From Patescibacteria group bacterium (lineage in GTDB: Bacteria; Patescibacteriota; Saccharimonadia; Saccharimonadales; HK-STAS-PATE-42), in contig JAUPUA010000006.1 of NCBI GenBank assembly GCA_030917805.1, positions 1 to 5,312 on the forward strand: DNA of 5,312 nt, in the 5' to 3' direction. Positions 1 to 5,312 of the stretch are shown here, piece by piece. The position numbers were made by a program, and so were the translations under genes. Within the stretch, counting starts at the first letter, position 1. Each line of letters begins with the position of its first letter. Below the pieces are notes generated by a model. It saw nothing but the letters and a program-made list of their open reading frames with translations. It had not been told where the DNA came from and searched no databases.

Positions 1-1
1 A

Positions 2-724
2 TTCGAGCAAGCTGGTATAAAAGTCCAACTTGCTGCAAGGATAGTCTCTGCAGCCGCAAGCTCAACAGGTAATCTTAAAGAGCTAGAGCTAGTAACTAAA
101 GATAATGAGCAGCTCATCTTAAAAACTGAGGCAATTATGATAGCATCAGGTAAAAAGATGCGCGATGGGGATGGCCTCTCTAACGCAGGGATCCACTGTG
201 ATAAAGGTCTCATAGCCACGAATGCGTTTGGGCAAACAGCATCTCCAAACATCTATGCGATAGGTGATGCTGCTGGGCCTTATCGTTTAACTTCAACGGC
301 CTTAATGCAGGCTAAAACTGCTGCGCATAATATCCTTGCTGGGCGCAGTAGAAAATCTTACCAGACTATGGATTATCTCCCAGTACCAAGTTGTATCTTT
401 ACAATGCCCGAGGTGGCTAAAGTAGGTGAGTCAACCACCTCGCTAAAGGCTCGCGGCGTGCAGATTAAAGAATCTCTAGTGGAGTTGTCAGAGGTTACCA
501 GATCACACCTTGAGCCAACTCTCGGGGGCTTTGTTAAGCTTTGGGTGGATGCCTCCTCTAGAAGGATATTAGGAGCGTGTTTAGTAGGCCCAAGTGCAAG
601 TGAGCAGATATCATTAATTGCTCTTGCCGTTAAGTCTGGAATGACGACTACTGAGCTAGCAGGTCTGACCTCTGTCTTCCCGACCTGGTCAGAGGCAATA
701 CTGCTCGCATCATCCGAGCTTTAA
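2..724 (+). CDS. Class I FAD/NAD(P)-dependent disulfide oxidoreductase family protein, C-terminal part (partial at left edge)
   Basis: The frame is open from base 2 to a TAA at 722-724, giving 240 visible residues. Family members run about 450-480 residues, so roughly half is missing, including the first Rossmann motif and the redox-active CxxxxC. Visible in order: the end of the NAD(P)-binding domain (about 1-50, with the IMIASGKK strand matching the family's VATGRRP), the second FAD-contacting motif TASPNIYAIGDAAG (79-92) and the dimerisation domain (about 125-240) with FTMPEVAKVG and ILGACLVG. These enzymes are cytosolic homodimers that pass electrons between NAD(P)H and a disulfide or similar acceptor via FAD. 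The C-terminal motif, normally HPTxxE in lipoamide dehydrogenase and glutathione reductase, reads FPTWSE (226-231), so the catalytic His is Phe. That argues against a classical lipoamide dehydrogenase and is closer to SthA or other atypical members. The ATG at 137 lies inside the domain and is not the true start. Substrate unknown. Confidence 0.88.
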   Translation, partial: FEQAGIKVQLAARIVSAAASSTGNLKELELVTKDNEQLILKTEAIMIASGKKMRDGDGLSNAGIHCDKGLIATNAFGQTASPNIYAIGDAAGPYRLTSTALMQAKTAAHNILAGRSRKSYQTMDYLPVPSCIFTMPEVAKVGESTTSLKARGVQIKESLVELSEVTRSHLEPTLGGFVKLWVDASSRRILGACLVGPSASEQISLIALAVKSGMTTTELAGLTSVFPTWSEAILLASSEL

Positions 725-743
725 ATCTTAACTGCTCTTTTCT
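716..743 (+). terminator. Weak candidate terminator of the oxidoreductase gene
   Basis: GAGC at 716-719 can pair with GCTC at 734-737, with TAA/TTA pairing inside the loop, and is followed directly by TTTTCT (738-743). The stem is only 4 bp plus 3 bp with an internal loop, so a working terminator is doubtful. It sits between two convergent genes only 17 bp apart, where a terminator would be expected. Confidence 0.2.
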
Positions 744-1284
744 AATTAGTAAAACCGTATTCTACGTTTGCCTTTGCCTTCTTTCCGTCCTTAACCTTAT
801 TCGCATTATCAGATATCACTAAGAACTTTTTAGTTACATTGACGATTGAATCACGCTCGATAGATAGGGGGGTGTTAATTAACCCAAGCAAGCTTCTTTT
901 TTCAATATTGATCTTTACGACAAAGAATCCTTCAGTCTCAAAAACAAAGTTCCTGACTCTCCCTAACCTTTTTCCAGATTCAGTCCGCACGCCAATCCCG
1001 GTCATCTCAAATTTTGCCTCGGCTAGCTCTCTAATCTTAGGCATGTTCTCATCTACCTCCATAATTGCGTCTTCCGAGTTCACAATTGCGCCTAGTGGGC
1101 TCCACTCTCTAATGTCGCTACTATGTAGTACAGAGAAATACTTCATGCCTCGGGCCGAGACATCAAAGGCAATAATTTTTAAGTTAGCAGGGTCAATTAT
1201 TGGGTTGCCAAGACTAGCGATTGCGCCTCCAGCATGCATACTCATCACTTTCTTACCCTGTATTGCCTCGCTTAAAATCAACAT
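742..1284 (-). CDS. PRC-barrel domain protein with two PRC repeats
   Basis: This 180-residue protein has no signal peptide or membrane segment and is probably cytosolic. Two PRC-barrel-like units are visible. The first (about 1-75) has the pattern LSEAIQGKKV, a GGAIASLG turn, IDPANLKIIAFDV and a following SSDIRE. The second (about 93-158) has TGIGVRTESGKRLGRVRNFV, a KINIE strand, then LSIERDSIVNVTKKFLVISD, which matches the usual ending 'IxRxxIVxVTxxxhhVxD'. The last 20 residues are Lys-rich and probably disordered. PRC barrels are small beta-barrel adaptors found in RimM, photosynthetic reaction-centre subunit H and many uncharacterised proteins; the role here is unknown. The ATG at 1282-1284 is preferred because the first PRC strand begins right after it, although no Shine-Dalgarno motif precedes it. 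The gene follows the PH-domain gene by 22 bp on the same strand, so co-transcription is likely. It ends in TAG. Confidence 0.85.
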   Translation of the reverse strand: MLILSEAIQGKKVMSMHAGGAIASLGNPIIDPANLKIIAFDVSARGMKYFSVLHSSDIREWSPLGAIVNSEDAIMEVDENMPKIRELAEAKFEMTGIGVRTESGKRLGRVRNFVFETEGFFVVKINIEKRSLLGLINTPLSIERDSIVNVTKKFLVISDNANKVKDGKKAKANVEYGFTN

Positions 1285-1306
1285 ATAAAGTTTATTCTTG
1301 GTATAT

Positions 1307-1891
1307 TTATCTTTTTTCTACTAGTGGGATAGATTTACCACCTTGATCAATAACATTCTGCTGATAATCATCGCGAATATCGGTAGCAGTCTTTACATAA
1401 TTAAAGGGGGCAACTATAAAGTTAATATCATAGGTCGCGTTCTGCCCCTCGGTACTCATTGTTACTCTACCATAACCTAATATTTTACCAATAATATGCT
1501 GCCGAGCTTTTATATCCTCAATATTCAGATGGCTAATTACTTTTTTATCTGTAGCAACTAGACCATGCTGTTTAATCCTTATCACGTGCTCGTTAGTTAA
1601 GAACATTCTGTTAAGCGAATAAATATGCGCTGCTACTACCCCAAACAGCACACTAAGGGCACTTAAAAAACCAAATATTGGGGCGATCTCAGAGCCAACT
1701 TCTGGGGATACTCCTATCCAGCTAGAAGCCCAAGATTCACCCGCTCCATACAACTGAAAGAACATTATAAAAAATAAGCTTGCTACAAAAAGTGTGGCAC
1801 TATAAATAAAAAGATAAGGAATCTTACTTCTTCTAAATTCTTCAATAAGAATTTCGTTTTTACTTAGCTCAAACGGTAGCGATTTAGACAT
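1307..1891 (-). CDS. Membrane-anchored bacterial PH-domain protein (bPH/DUF304-like)
   Basis: With the chosen start the protein has 194 residues. A polar N-terminus (1-23) is followed by two hydrophobic membrane segments (about 24-48, IPYLFIYSATLFVASLFF, and about 69-92, IAPIFGFLSALSVLFGVVAA) separated by a short loop. A bacterial PH domain follows (about 95-175) with the family pattern: RMFLTNEHVIRI, then GLVATDKKVISHLNIEDI, then IIGKILGYGRVTMSTEG. Two N-terminal helices with a cytosolic bPH domain are typical of this family; partners and ligand are unknown. The frame stays open to an ATG at 1964-1966, but those 25 extra residues (Met-rich, Cys-containing, MMSFGKEK onward) do not look like family sequence and would cover the likely promoter. 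The start at 1889-1891 (MSKSLPFELS) is therefore preferred. No Shine-Dalgarno motif is visible. It is first in a two-gene unit with the PRC-barrel gene. It ends in TAA. Confidence 0.85.
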   Translation of the reverse strand: MSKSLPFELSKNEILIEEFRRSKIPYLFIYSATLFVASLFFIMFFQLYGAGESWASSWIGVSPEVGSEIAPIFGFLSALSVLFGVVAAHIYSLNRMFLTNEHVIRIKQHGLVATDKKVISHLNIEDIKARQHIIGKILGYGRVTMSTEGQNATYDINFIVAPFNYVKTATDIRDDYQQNVIDQGGKSIPLVEKR

Positions 1892-1904
1892 ATTATTAAG
1901 TTTA

Positions 1905-1913
1905 ATTCTAACA
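1905..1913 (-). promoter_or_regulatory. Candidate extended -10 promoter of the PH/PRC unit
   Basis: Read on the minus strand this is TGTTAGAAT, matching the extended -10 form TGnTAtaAT with 5 of 6 hexamer bases. No good -35 lies 16-18 bp upstream, which is normal for extended -10 promoters. Transcription would begin about 7 bases before the ATG at 1891, giving a nearly leaderless message. Judged by eye only. Confidence 0.35.
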
Positions 1914-1973
1914 TATAGGTGCATGCAAGAAATCAGATAAAACTTCTCTTTTCCGAACGACATCAAGGTTAAG

Positions 1974-1982
1974 TGCTATAGT
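1974..1982 (+). promoter_or_regulatory. Candidate extended -10 promoter of bcp
   Basis: TGCTATAGT matches the extended -10 form TGnTATAAT with 5 of 6 hexamer bases. The predicted start of transcription falls near 1988-1990, leaving a leader of about 22 bases before the bcp ATG. No convincing -35 is seen. It lies in the 120-bp divergent gap, about 60 bp from the opposing candidate promoter. Confidence 0.4.
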
Positions 1983-2011
1983 CTATAGGATAAGTTTAAT
2001 AATAAAAGAGC

Positions 2012-2476
2012 ATGCCACAAATAAATGATTTAGCACCAGATTTCAAGTTAGTCGACCAAGACGGAAACCCTAAGAGTCTGAAAGATTTTAAAAAGAAGTG
2101 GTTAGTTCTCTATTTTTATCCTAAAGATGATACTCCGGGCTGCACAGTTCAGGCCTGTAGTCTACGTGATGCTAATGATGATCTAATTGCTCTTGGAGCC
2201 AATGTTGTCGGAATAAGCAAGGATGACCAAAGCTCCCATACAAAGTTTAAGGCCAAACATAAGCTTAATTTCACTCTTCTATCAGACCCAGATGCTACTA
2301 CTATTAATGCCTATGGGGCTTGGGGCAAGAAGATGTTTGGTAACGAAGGAATTCTTAGAAAAACTTTTATTATCGATCCAGACGGCAAAATTCGTAAGAT
2401 CTATGGCAGAGCAACACCTCTTGGGCATGGAGAAAAAGTATTCTCAGATCTAAAAGAGTTAAAGAAATTAACTTAG
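2012..2476 (+). CDS. bcp: Thioredoxin-dependent thiol peroxidase, Bcp/PrxQ-type peroxiredoxin
   Basis: This complete 154-residue protein is the normal length for the family (E. coli Bcp is 156). It reduces hydrogen peroxide and organic hydroperoxides in the cytosol and is recycled by thioredoxin-like partners. The peroxiredoxin active site PxxxTxxC is intact: Pro37, Thr41 and peroxidatic Cys44 in YPKDDTPGCTVQACSLRD. Cys49 is five residues later, the position of the resolving cysteine in Bcp enzymes of the atypical 2-Cys type. The conserved arginine is probably Arg116 in GILRKTFIIDPDG, which also carries the family's TFxID strand. The N-terminal LAPDFKLVDQDG matches the standard AhpC/TSA opening. 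No signal peptide. An AAAAGAG purine run ends one base before the ATG, too close for a normal Shine-Dalgarno. The propeller gene starts 19 bp downstream, so the two are probably co-transcribed. It ends in TAG. Confidence 0.95.
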   Translation: MPQINDLAPDFKLVDQDGNPKSLKDFKKKWLVLYFYPKDDTPGCTVQACSLRDANDDLIALGANVVGISKDDQSSHTKFKAKHKLNFTLLSDPDATTINAYGAWGKKMFGNEGILRKTFIIDPDGKIRKIYGRATPLGHGEKVFSDLKELKKLT

Positions 2477-2495
2477 CTCCTCTATCGAAATAGCT

Positions 2496-2873
2496 ATGAA
2501 GAGAAAATCTTTTTTGTTAATACCAACAGTATTGTTACTAAGCTTAACTTTTTTAAGCATTTTTAATACTAATACAGTGGCTGAAGTACCTGAAGAGAAA
2601 TACTTATTCTCGAGTGAGAGAGATGGCAATATGGAAGTTTATTCAATGAATACAGACGGTAGCAATCAAACGAATCTTACTAATAACCCTGCAGATGACG
2701 GCTTTGCTCAATGGTCTAGAGATGGTCTAAGGATATTCTTTATAAGTTCTCGAGATGATTCTGGTAAAGCCCAGGTTTTTTCTATGGATCCAGATGGCTC
2801 TAACGTAAGACAGCTAACAGACGATGGCCATAATCACTCTACAAACCGCGTTTCACCAGATGGTTCAAAATAA
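2496..2873 (+). CDS. N-terminal fragment of the beta-propeller protein (signal sequence and first two blades)
   Basis: As the sequence stands, this start yields 125 residues: a signal sequence (about 1-29, no lipobox cysteine), a first unit (about 35-77, YLFSSERDGNMEVYSMNTDG to FAQWSRDG) and a second unit (about 78-125, IFFISSRDDSGKAQVFSM to VSPDGSK). Two blades cannot close a propeller, so the product would probably be exported and unstable. The ATG at 2496 is chosen because a standard signal sequence begins there. The 19 bp after bcp hold no clear ribosome binding motif, so translation may be coupled to bcp. Confidence 0.6.
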   Translation: MKRKSFLLIPTVLLLSLTFLSIFNTNTVAEVPEEKYLFSSERDGNMEVYSMNTDGSNQTNLTNNPADDGFAQWSRDGLRIFFISSRDDSGKAQVFSMDPDGSNVRQLTDDGHNHSTNRVSPDGSK

Positions 2874-2912
2874 CTCCTACACTACCTTCATAAAGATGGG
2901 GACTCTTCTTTT

Positions 2913-3851
2913 ATGGCCGCAGTTATAAATACCGACGGAACGCAAAGGGTTGATTTTACTGATCCTTATACCGGACTGGATAATGGGGGTGTCGCTTGGT
3001 CTCCAGATTCACAAAAGGTATTAATAAGTAGGCTCGAGTGGGGTGCTTCCAATCCCAATTTTGAATACACTAAGTTAAGGTTAATTATGAGCGATGTTAG
3101 TGGAGTGTCGTCTCGTGATTTGAGTTCTTATGATCCAGAGGATGTGGGCGCTGGAATAGATATTGCACCAGTCTGGTCACCTGACGCCTCAAAAATTGCC
3201 TCAAATTTTGCTCTATATCCTGAGGCCAGTCTTCAGGATGATTTCTCAACAATACGAATCTATAATCCAGATTCATCAGGGTACAATGAAATTAATTTCG
3301 ACTTTCAGATGTTCTCACATCCACAAATGCCTATGCTATGGTATGGAGATTCTAAAAGGATTGTCGCTACAGTTGCAGGGCCAGAGAATGACACGAATCA
3401 AAGGAACTATGATCTTTATTCAATAGACACAACTGATCTTAGTGGGTCCACTTATGTTAACTTAACAGCTGAATCTAATGATAATATCTCTGCTTATGCA
3501 AGATGGCCGAATACAAACCTAGGTTCGTCAGCTAAGCAGGAGATCCTTTTTGTGACTATCGATCGTGCTAGCCCTGATTCGTCGGCAGATATTTATAAAA
3601 TGAATACAGACGGCACTAACAAAGTAAGATTGACCGACAGCCCAGGTAATGATATCTATTGGGATGACGGAGGGTCAAACATAAATCCCCTAGAGACGGC
3701 AAATGAACCTGCAATAATACCAACTGCGCCAAAATCCGGAGCAGTTATTAATGCAGTAGCTTTTAGCACCGTACTAATTGGATCAGTAGTATTATTTGCA
3801 ATAATTTACAAAAATAACCATCTTCATAAGTCTCGCTCAGAAAGACTCTAG
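2913..3851 (+). CDS. C-terminal fragment of the beta-propeller protein (remaining blades and membrane anchor)
   Basis: The first ATG after the internal stop would give 312 residues, starting mid-strand at MAAVINTDGTQRVDF. The fragment contains about five further propeller units (AWSPDSQK, VWSPDASK, WYGDSKR and NTDGTNKVRLT mark them). A Pro-rich linker (IIPTAPKSG) follows, then one membrane helix at about 277-299 and a basic cytosolic tail (YKNNHLHKSRSERL). It lacks a signal sequence, so if made alone it would not be exported normally. A GGGGA at 2898-2902 lies 10 bases before the ATG and could allow re-initiation, but this is more likely chance inside the original coding sequence. The 39 bases between the stop and this ATG also read in frame as propeller sequence, which argues this ATG is not a natural start. 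It ends in TAG. Confidence 0.6.
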   Translation: MAAVINTDGTQRVDFTDPYTGLDNGGVAWSPDSQKVLISRLEWGASNPNFEYTKLRLIMSDVSGVSSRDLSSYDPEDVGAGIDIAPVWSPDASKIASNFALYPEASLQDDFSTIRIYNPDSSGYNEINFDFQMFSHPQMPMLWYGDSKRIVATVAGPENDTNQRNYDLYSIDTTDLSGSTYVNLTAESNDNISAYARWPNTNLGSSAKQEILFVTIDRASPDSSADIYKMNTDGTNKVRLTDSPGNDIYWDDGGSNINPLETANEPAIIPTAPKSGAVINAVAFSTVLIGSVVLFAIIYKNNHLHKSRSERL

Positions 3852-3869
3852 GTTCACTAGCTGGAACCC

Positions 3870-3881
3870 CTTAAGCTTAAG
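3870..3881. repeat. Perfect 12-bp palindrome in the convergent gap
   Basis: CTTAAGCTTAAG is its own reverse complement. It lies in the 31-bp gap between the convergent propeller gene and lepA, next to GGTTC (3851-3855) and GAACC (3864-3868), which can form a 5-bp stem with an 8-base loop. Neither arm is followed by a strong T-run, so a bidirectional terminator is possible but weakly supported. It could also be a protein-binding site or chance. Confidence 0.35.
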
Positions 3882-3882
3882 T

Positions 3883-5312
3883 CTAGTCCCTCTTTAGAAG
3901 CACTGCAAAAGTGTCATTCGGAATCTCAACTTTTCCGAACTTTTTCATTCTTTCTTTTCCTTTTGCCTGTTTTTGTAAAAGCTTCTTTTTACGAGATACA
4001 TCACCGCCATAAAGGTGCCCAGTTACATTCTTTCGCATCGCAGAAAGATCTTCGCGAGCAATAAACTTTCCACCGATGCCAGCCTGCAAGCTAACTTTAA
4101 ACATCTGCCTGGGGATAATGTCCTTCAGCCTAGAGACTACATCGCGCCCAAGTTTAGCTGCCGTTGATTTATGGGATATGAGGCTCAGAGCATCAACTCT
4201 TTCACTGGCTACATAAAAATCTACCCTCACCAAATCCTCTACCTGGTAGCCATCCAGCTCATAATTCAAGCTCCCATATCCACTGGTTACACTTTTGAGT
4301 TGATCGTAAAAGTCTGTCAGCAAAGTGGCAAGAGGTGCTCTAAAATGCACTATTGTTAAGTTCTCATCTACAAAATCCATGTTACCCTGAATACCTCTAA
4401 TTCTTAGAATAAGTTCAATTACTGCCCCCAGATAAGCTTTTGGAGTCAGTACCTCTGCCTTAACCCAAGGCTCTTCAATTGCCTCGATGCGCTGAGCATC
4501 TGGCAAATCTGCCGCACTTTGCACCTCCATTATTTCTCCGTTAGTCAGCAGAACTTTATAATCAGTCCCCGGGTTAGTTAGAATCACATCTAAATGATAT
4601 TCTCGCTCGATCCTTTCTTTCACAATCTCCATATGTAGTAGGCCCAAAAAGCCGACTCTAAATCCAAAGCCCAGGACTTGGCTAGATTCTGGAGTAAACT
4701 TTAACGCCGCATCACTTAAGCTTAATTTTTCCAATGCTTCTTTAAGCTCTGGGTAAAACTCATTACTTGGCGGGAAAATTCCAGCATACACAAAAGGTGT
4801 AACTTCTTTATAGCCAGCGAGAGCATTTGAGGCAGGATTTTTAACAAGAGTGACTGTATCTCCAACTCTTGCCTCGCTGGTGCTCTTAAGGTTAGTTACA
4901 ATGTAGCCAATCTCCCCATTATCTAGCGCTTTCTTCTTGTGAAAACCAGGGTTTAGAAAACCAACCTCTAATGCGATTCCTGAGGTATCACTAGCCATCA
5001 TCTTAATCTCGGAATTCGCCCCTAGCTCGCCATCAAAAACTCTTACGTATAAGATCACTCCACGGTATTCATCGTAGTAGCTATCAAAGATAAGTGCTCT
5101 GGTTGCCTCATCTTTTGACTTAATAGGCGCAGGAATCCTATTTACTACAGCATCCAAAACTTCCTCAACTCCTTCTCCCGTTTTTGCAGAAGTTAATAAG
5201 ATATCTTCTTTTTTACAGCCTATAAGCTTGATTATCTCTTCACTAACTCTTTCTGTATCTGCTGCAGGCAAATCAATTTTATTCAGCACCGGAATAATTG
5301 TTAAGTCTGCCT
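3883..5312 (-). CDS. lepA: Elongation factor 4 (LepA), partial: N-terminus beyond the right edge
   Basis: The frame is open from the right edge to a TAG at 3883-3885, giving 475 complete codons. LepA is usually about 600 residues, so about 125 N-terminal residues with G1-G3 of the GTPase domain are missing. The GTG at 5287-5289 is not the start: the codons before it read ADLTIIP, giving ADLTIIPVLNKIDLP, standard LepA sequence. LepA is a ribosome-binding translational GTPase linked to back-translocation, stalled ribosomes and 30S assembly. Visible in order: G4 NKID (10-13), G5 SAK (41-43), domain II (about 65-155, from ALIFDSYYDEYRGVILYVRV), the EF-G-like domains including LGFGFRVGFLGLLHMEI and GYGSLNYELDGYQ, then the LepA-specific C-terminal domain (about 404-475) with YGGDVSRKKKLLQKQAKGK. 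Where proteobacterial LepA has AKCYGGD this one has GHLYGGD. Nothing suggests damage. Confidence 0.97.
   Translation of the reverse strand, partial: ADLTIIPVLNKIDLPAADTERVSEEIIKLIGCKKEDILLTSAKTGEGVEEVLDAVVNRIPAPIKSKDEATRALIFDSYYDEYRGVILYVRVFDGELGANSEIKMMASDTSGIALEVGFLNPGFHKKKALDNGEIGYIVTNLKSTSEARVGDTVTLVKNPASNALAGYKEVTPFVYAGIFPPSNEFYPELKEALEKLSLSDAALKFTPESSQVLGFGFRVGFLGLLHMEIVKERIEREYHLDVILTNPGTDYKVLLTNGEIMEVQSAADLPDAQRIEAIEEPWVKAEVLTPKAYLGAVIELILRIRGIQGNMDFVDENLTIVHFRAPLATLLTDFYDQLKSVTSGYGSLNYELDGYQVEDLVRVDFYVASERVDALSLISHKSTAAKLGRDVVSRLKDIIPRQMFKVSLQAGIGGKFIAREDLSAMRKNVTGHLYGGDVSRKKKLLQKQAKGKERMKKFGKVEIPNDTFAVLLKRD

Larger units (their letters stand above)
2496..3851 (+). pseudogene. TolB-like WD40/PD40 beta-propeller surface protein, interrupted by an in-frame TAA
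   Basis: The reading frame is the same on both sides of a TAA at 2871-2873, and reading through it gives one coherent protein of about 450 residues. It has an N-terminal signal sequence (Lys/Arg at 2-4, hydrophobic 6-23, possible cleavage after TVA at 29). About seven TolB-like propeller units follow, each marked by 'NTDGS/T-N-x-x-x-LT' and 'WSPDSxK' type motifs (NTDGSNQTNLT, DPDGSNVRQLT, NTDGTQRVDFT, AWSPDSQK, VWSPDASK, NTDGTNKVRLT). A C-terminal membrane helix and a basic tail end the protein, which should face outward with the tail inside. The stop falls right after SPDGSK, and the next residues, LLHYLHKDGDSS, continue the blade strand. One base change (for example from TTA, CAA, AAA or TAC) would explain it. 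It may be a true recent pseudogene, a phase-variable or strain-specific allele, or a sequencing error. The propeller's ligand is unknown; it is not tolB proper, which is periplasmic and lacks a C-terminal anchor. Confidence 0.75.

Noticed and set aside
839..1288. 149-residue open frame on the plus strand opposite the PRC-barrel gene
   Set aside because: It lies antisense to a clear PRC-barrel coding sequence, is Ser/Ile-rich and low in motifs, and matches no family I recognise.
1892..1966. 25-residue N-terminal extension of the PH-domain protein
   Set aside because: It does not resemble the family N-terminus, and it covers the likely promoter; the ATG at 1889-1891 starts a typical bPH protein.
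2223..2453. 76-residue open frame inside bcp
   Set aside because: Out-of-frame shadow of a well-conserved peroxiredoxin; no domain signature of its own.
2871..2912. Frameshift as the cause of the propeller gene break
   Set aside because: Both halves are in the same frame and the residues between the stop and the next ATG fit the blade, so a single nonsense codon is the simpler reading.
3163..3426. 87-residue open frame inside the propeller gene
   Set aside because: Out-of-frame shadow; His/Gln/Cys-rich composition and no start signal.
4171..4359. 62-residue plus-strand open frame opposite lepA
   Set aside because: Antisense to conserved LepA sequence, with no signal of being a gene.
5287..5289. 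GTG as the lepA start
   Set aside because: The frame stays open to the right edge and upstream codons give ADLTIIP, normal LepA sequence before NKID; the true start is outside the window.
1..5312. Mobile element, CRISPR array, toxin-antitoxin pair, riboswitch or tRNA
   Set aside because: I found no transposase-like frame, terminal inverted repeats, regular direct repeats, cloverleaf or structured leader; intergenic gaps are too short for most of these.

Overview
The window looks like a piece of an ordinary, moderately AT-rich bacterial chromosome. The gene content is compact: a PRC-barrel protein, a membrane-anchored bacterial PH-domain protein, a Bcp/PrxQ peroxiredoxin, a secreted TolB-like beta-propeller and the translation factor LepA. 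The mix, the short gaps and the absence of clear Shine-Dalgarno motifs would fit a Patescibacteria/CPR lineage such as Saccharibacteria. That placement is inference from gene style, not proven by any marker here. The genetic code looks standard for TGA: no gene has an in-frame TGA.

Layout, left to right. (1) At 2-724 (+) is the C-terminal part of a class I FAD/NAD(P) disulfide oxidoreductase whose N-terminus lies before the window. (2) At 742-1284 and 1307-1891 (both -) is a two-gene unit: the PH-domain membrane protein is upstream and the PRC-barrel protein follows 22 bp later. (3) A 120-bp divergent intergenic region (1892-2011) carries an extended -10-like element on each strand. (4) At 2012-2476 (+) is bcp, followed after 19 bp by a surface beta-propeller gene (2496-3851, +) broken by one in-frame TAA at 2871-2873. 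(5) A 31-bp convergent gap holds a perfect 12-bp palindrome. (6) From 3883 to the right edge (-) is most of lepA, with the N-terminal GTPase motifs outside the window.

The genes do not form one pathway. Bcp (peroxide removal) and the propeller protein are probably co-transcribed, and the PH and PRC genes are probably co-transcribed in the opposite direction. The edge genes are an oxidoreductase and a translation factor and appear unrelated. There is no rRNA, tRNA, CRISPR array, transposase or phage gene, and no stretch over 300 bp lacks a gene. The most notable point is the interrupted propeller gene, whose two halves read as one continuous protein. I see no evidence for a new multi-gene system.
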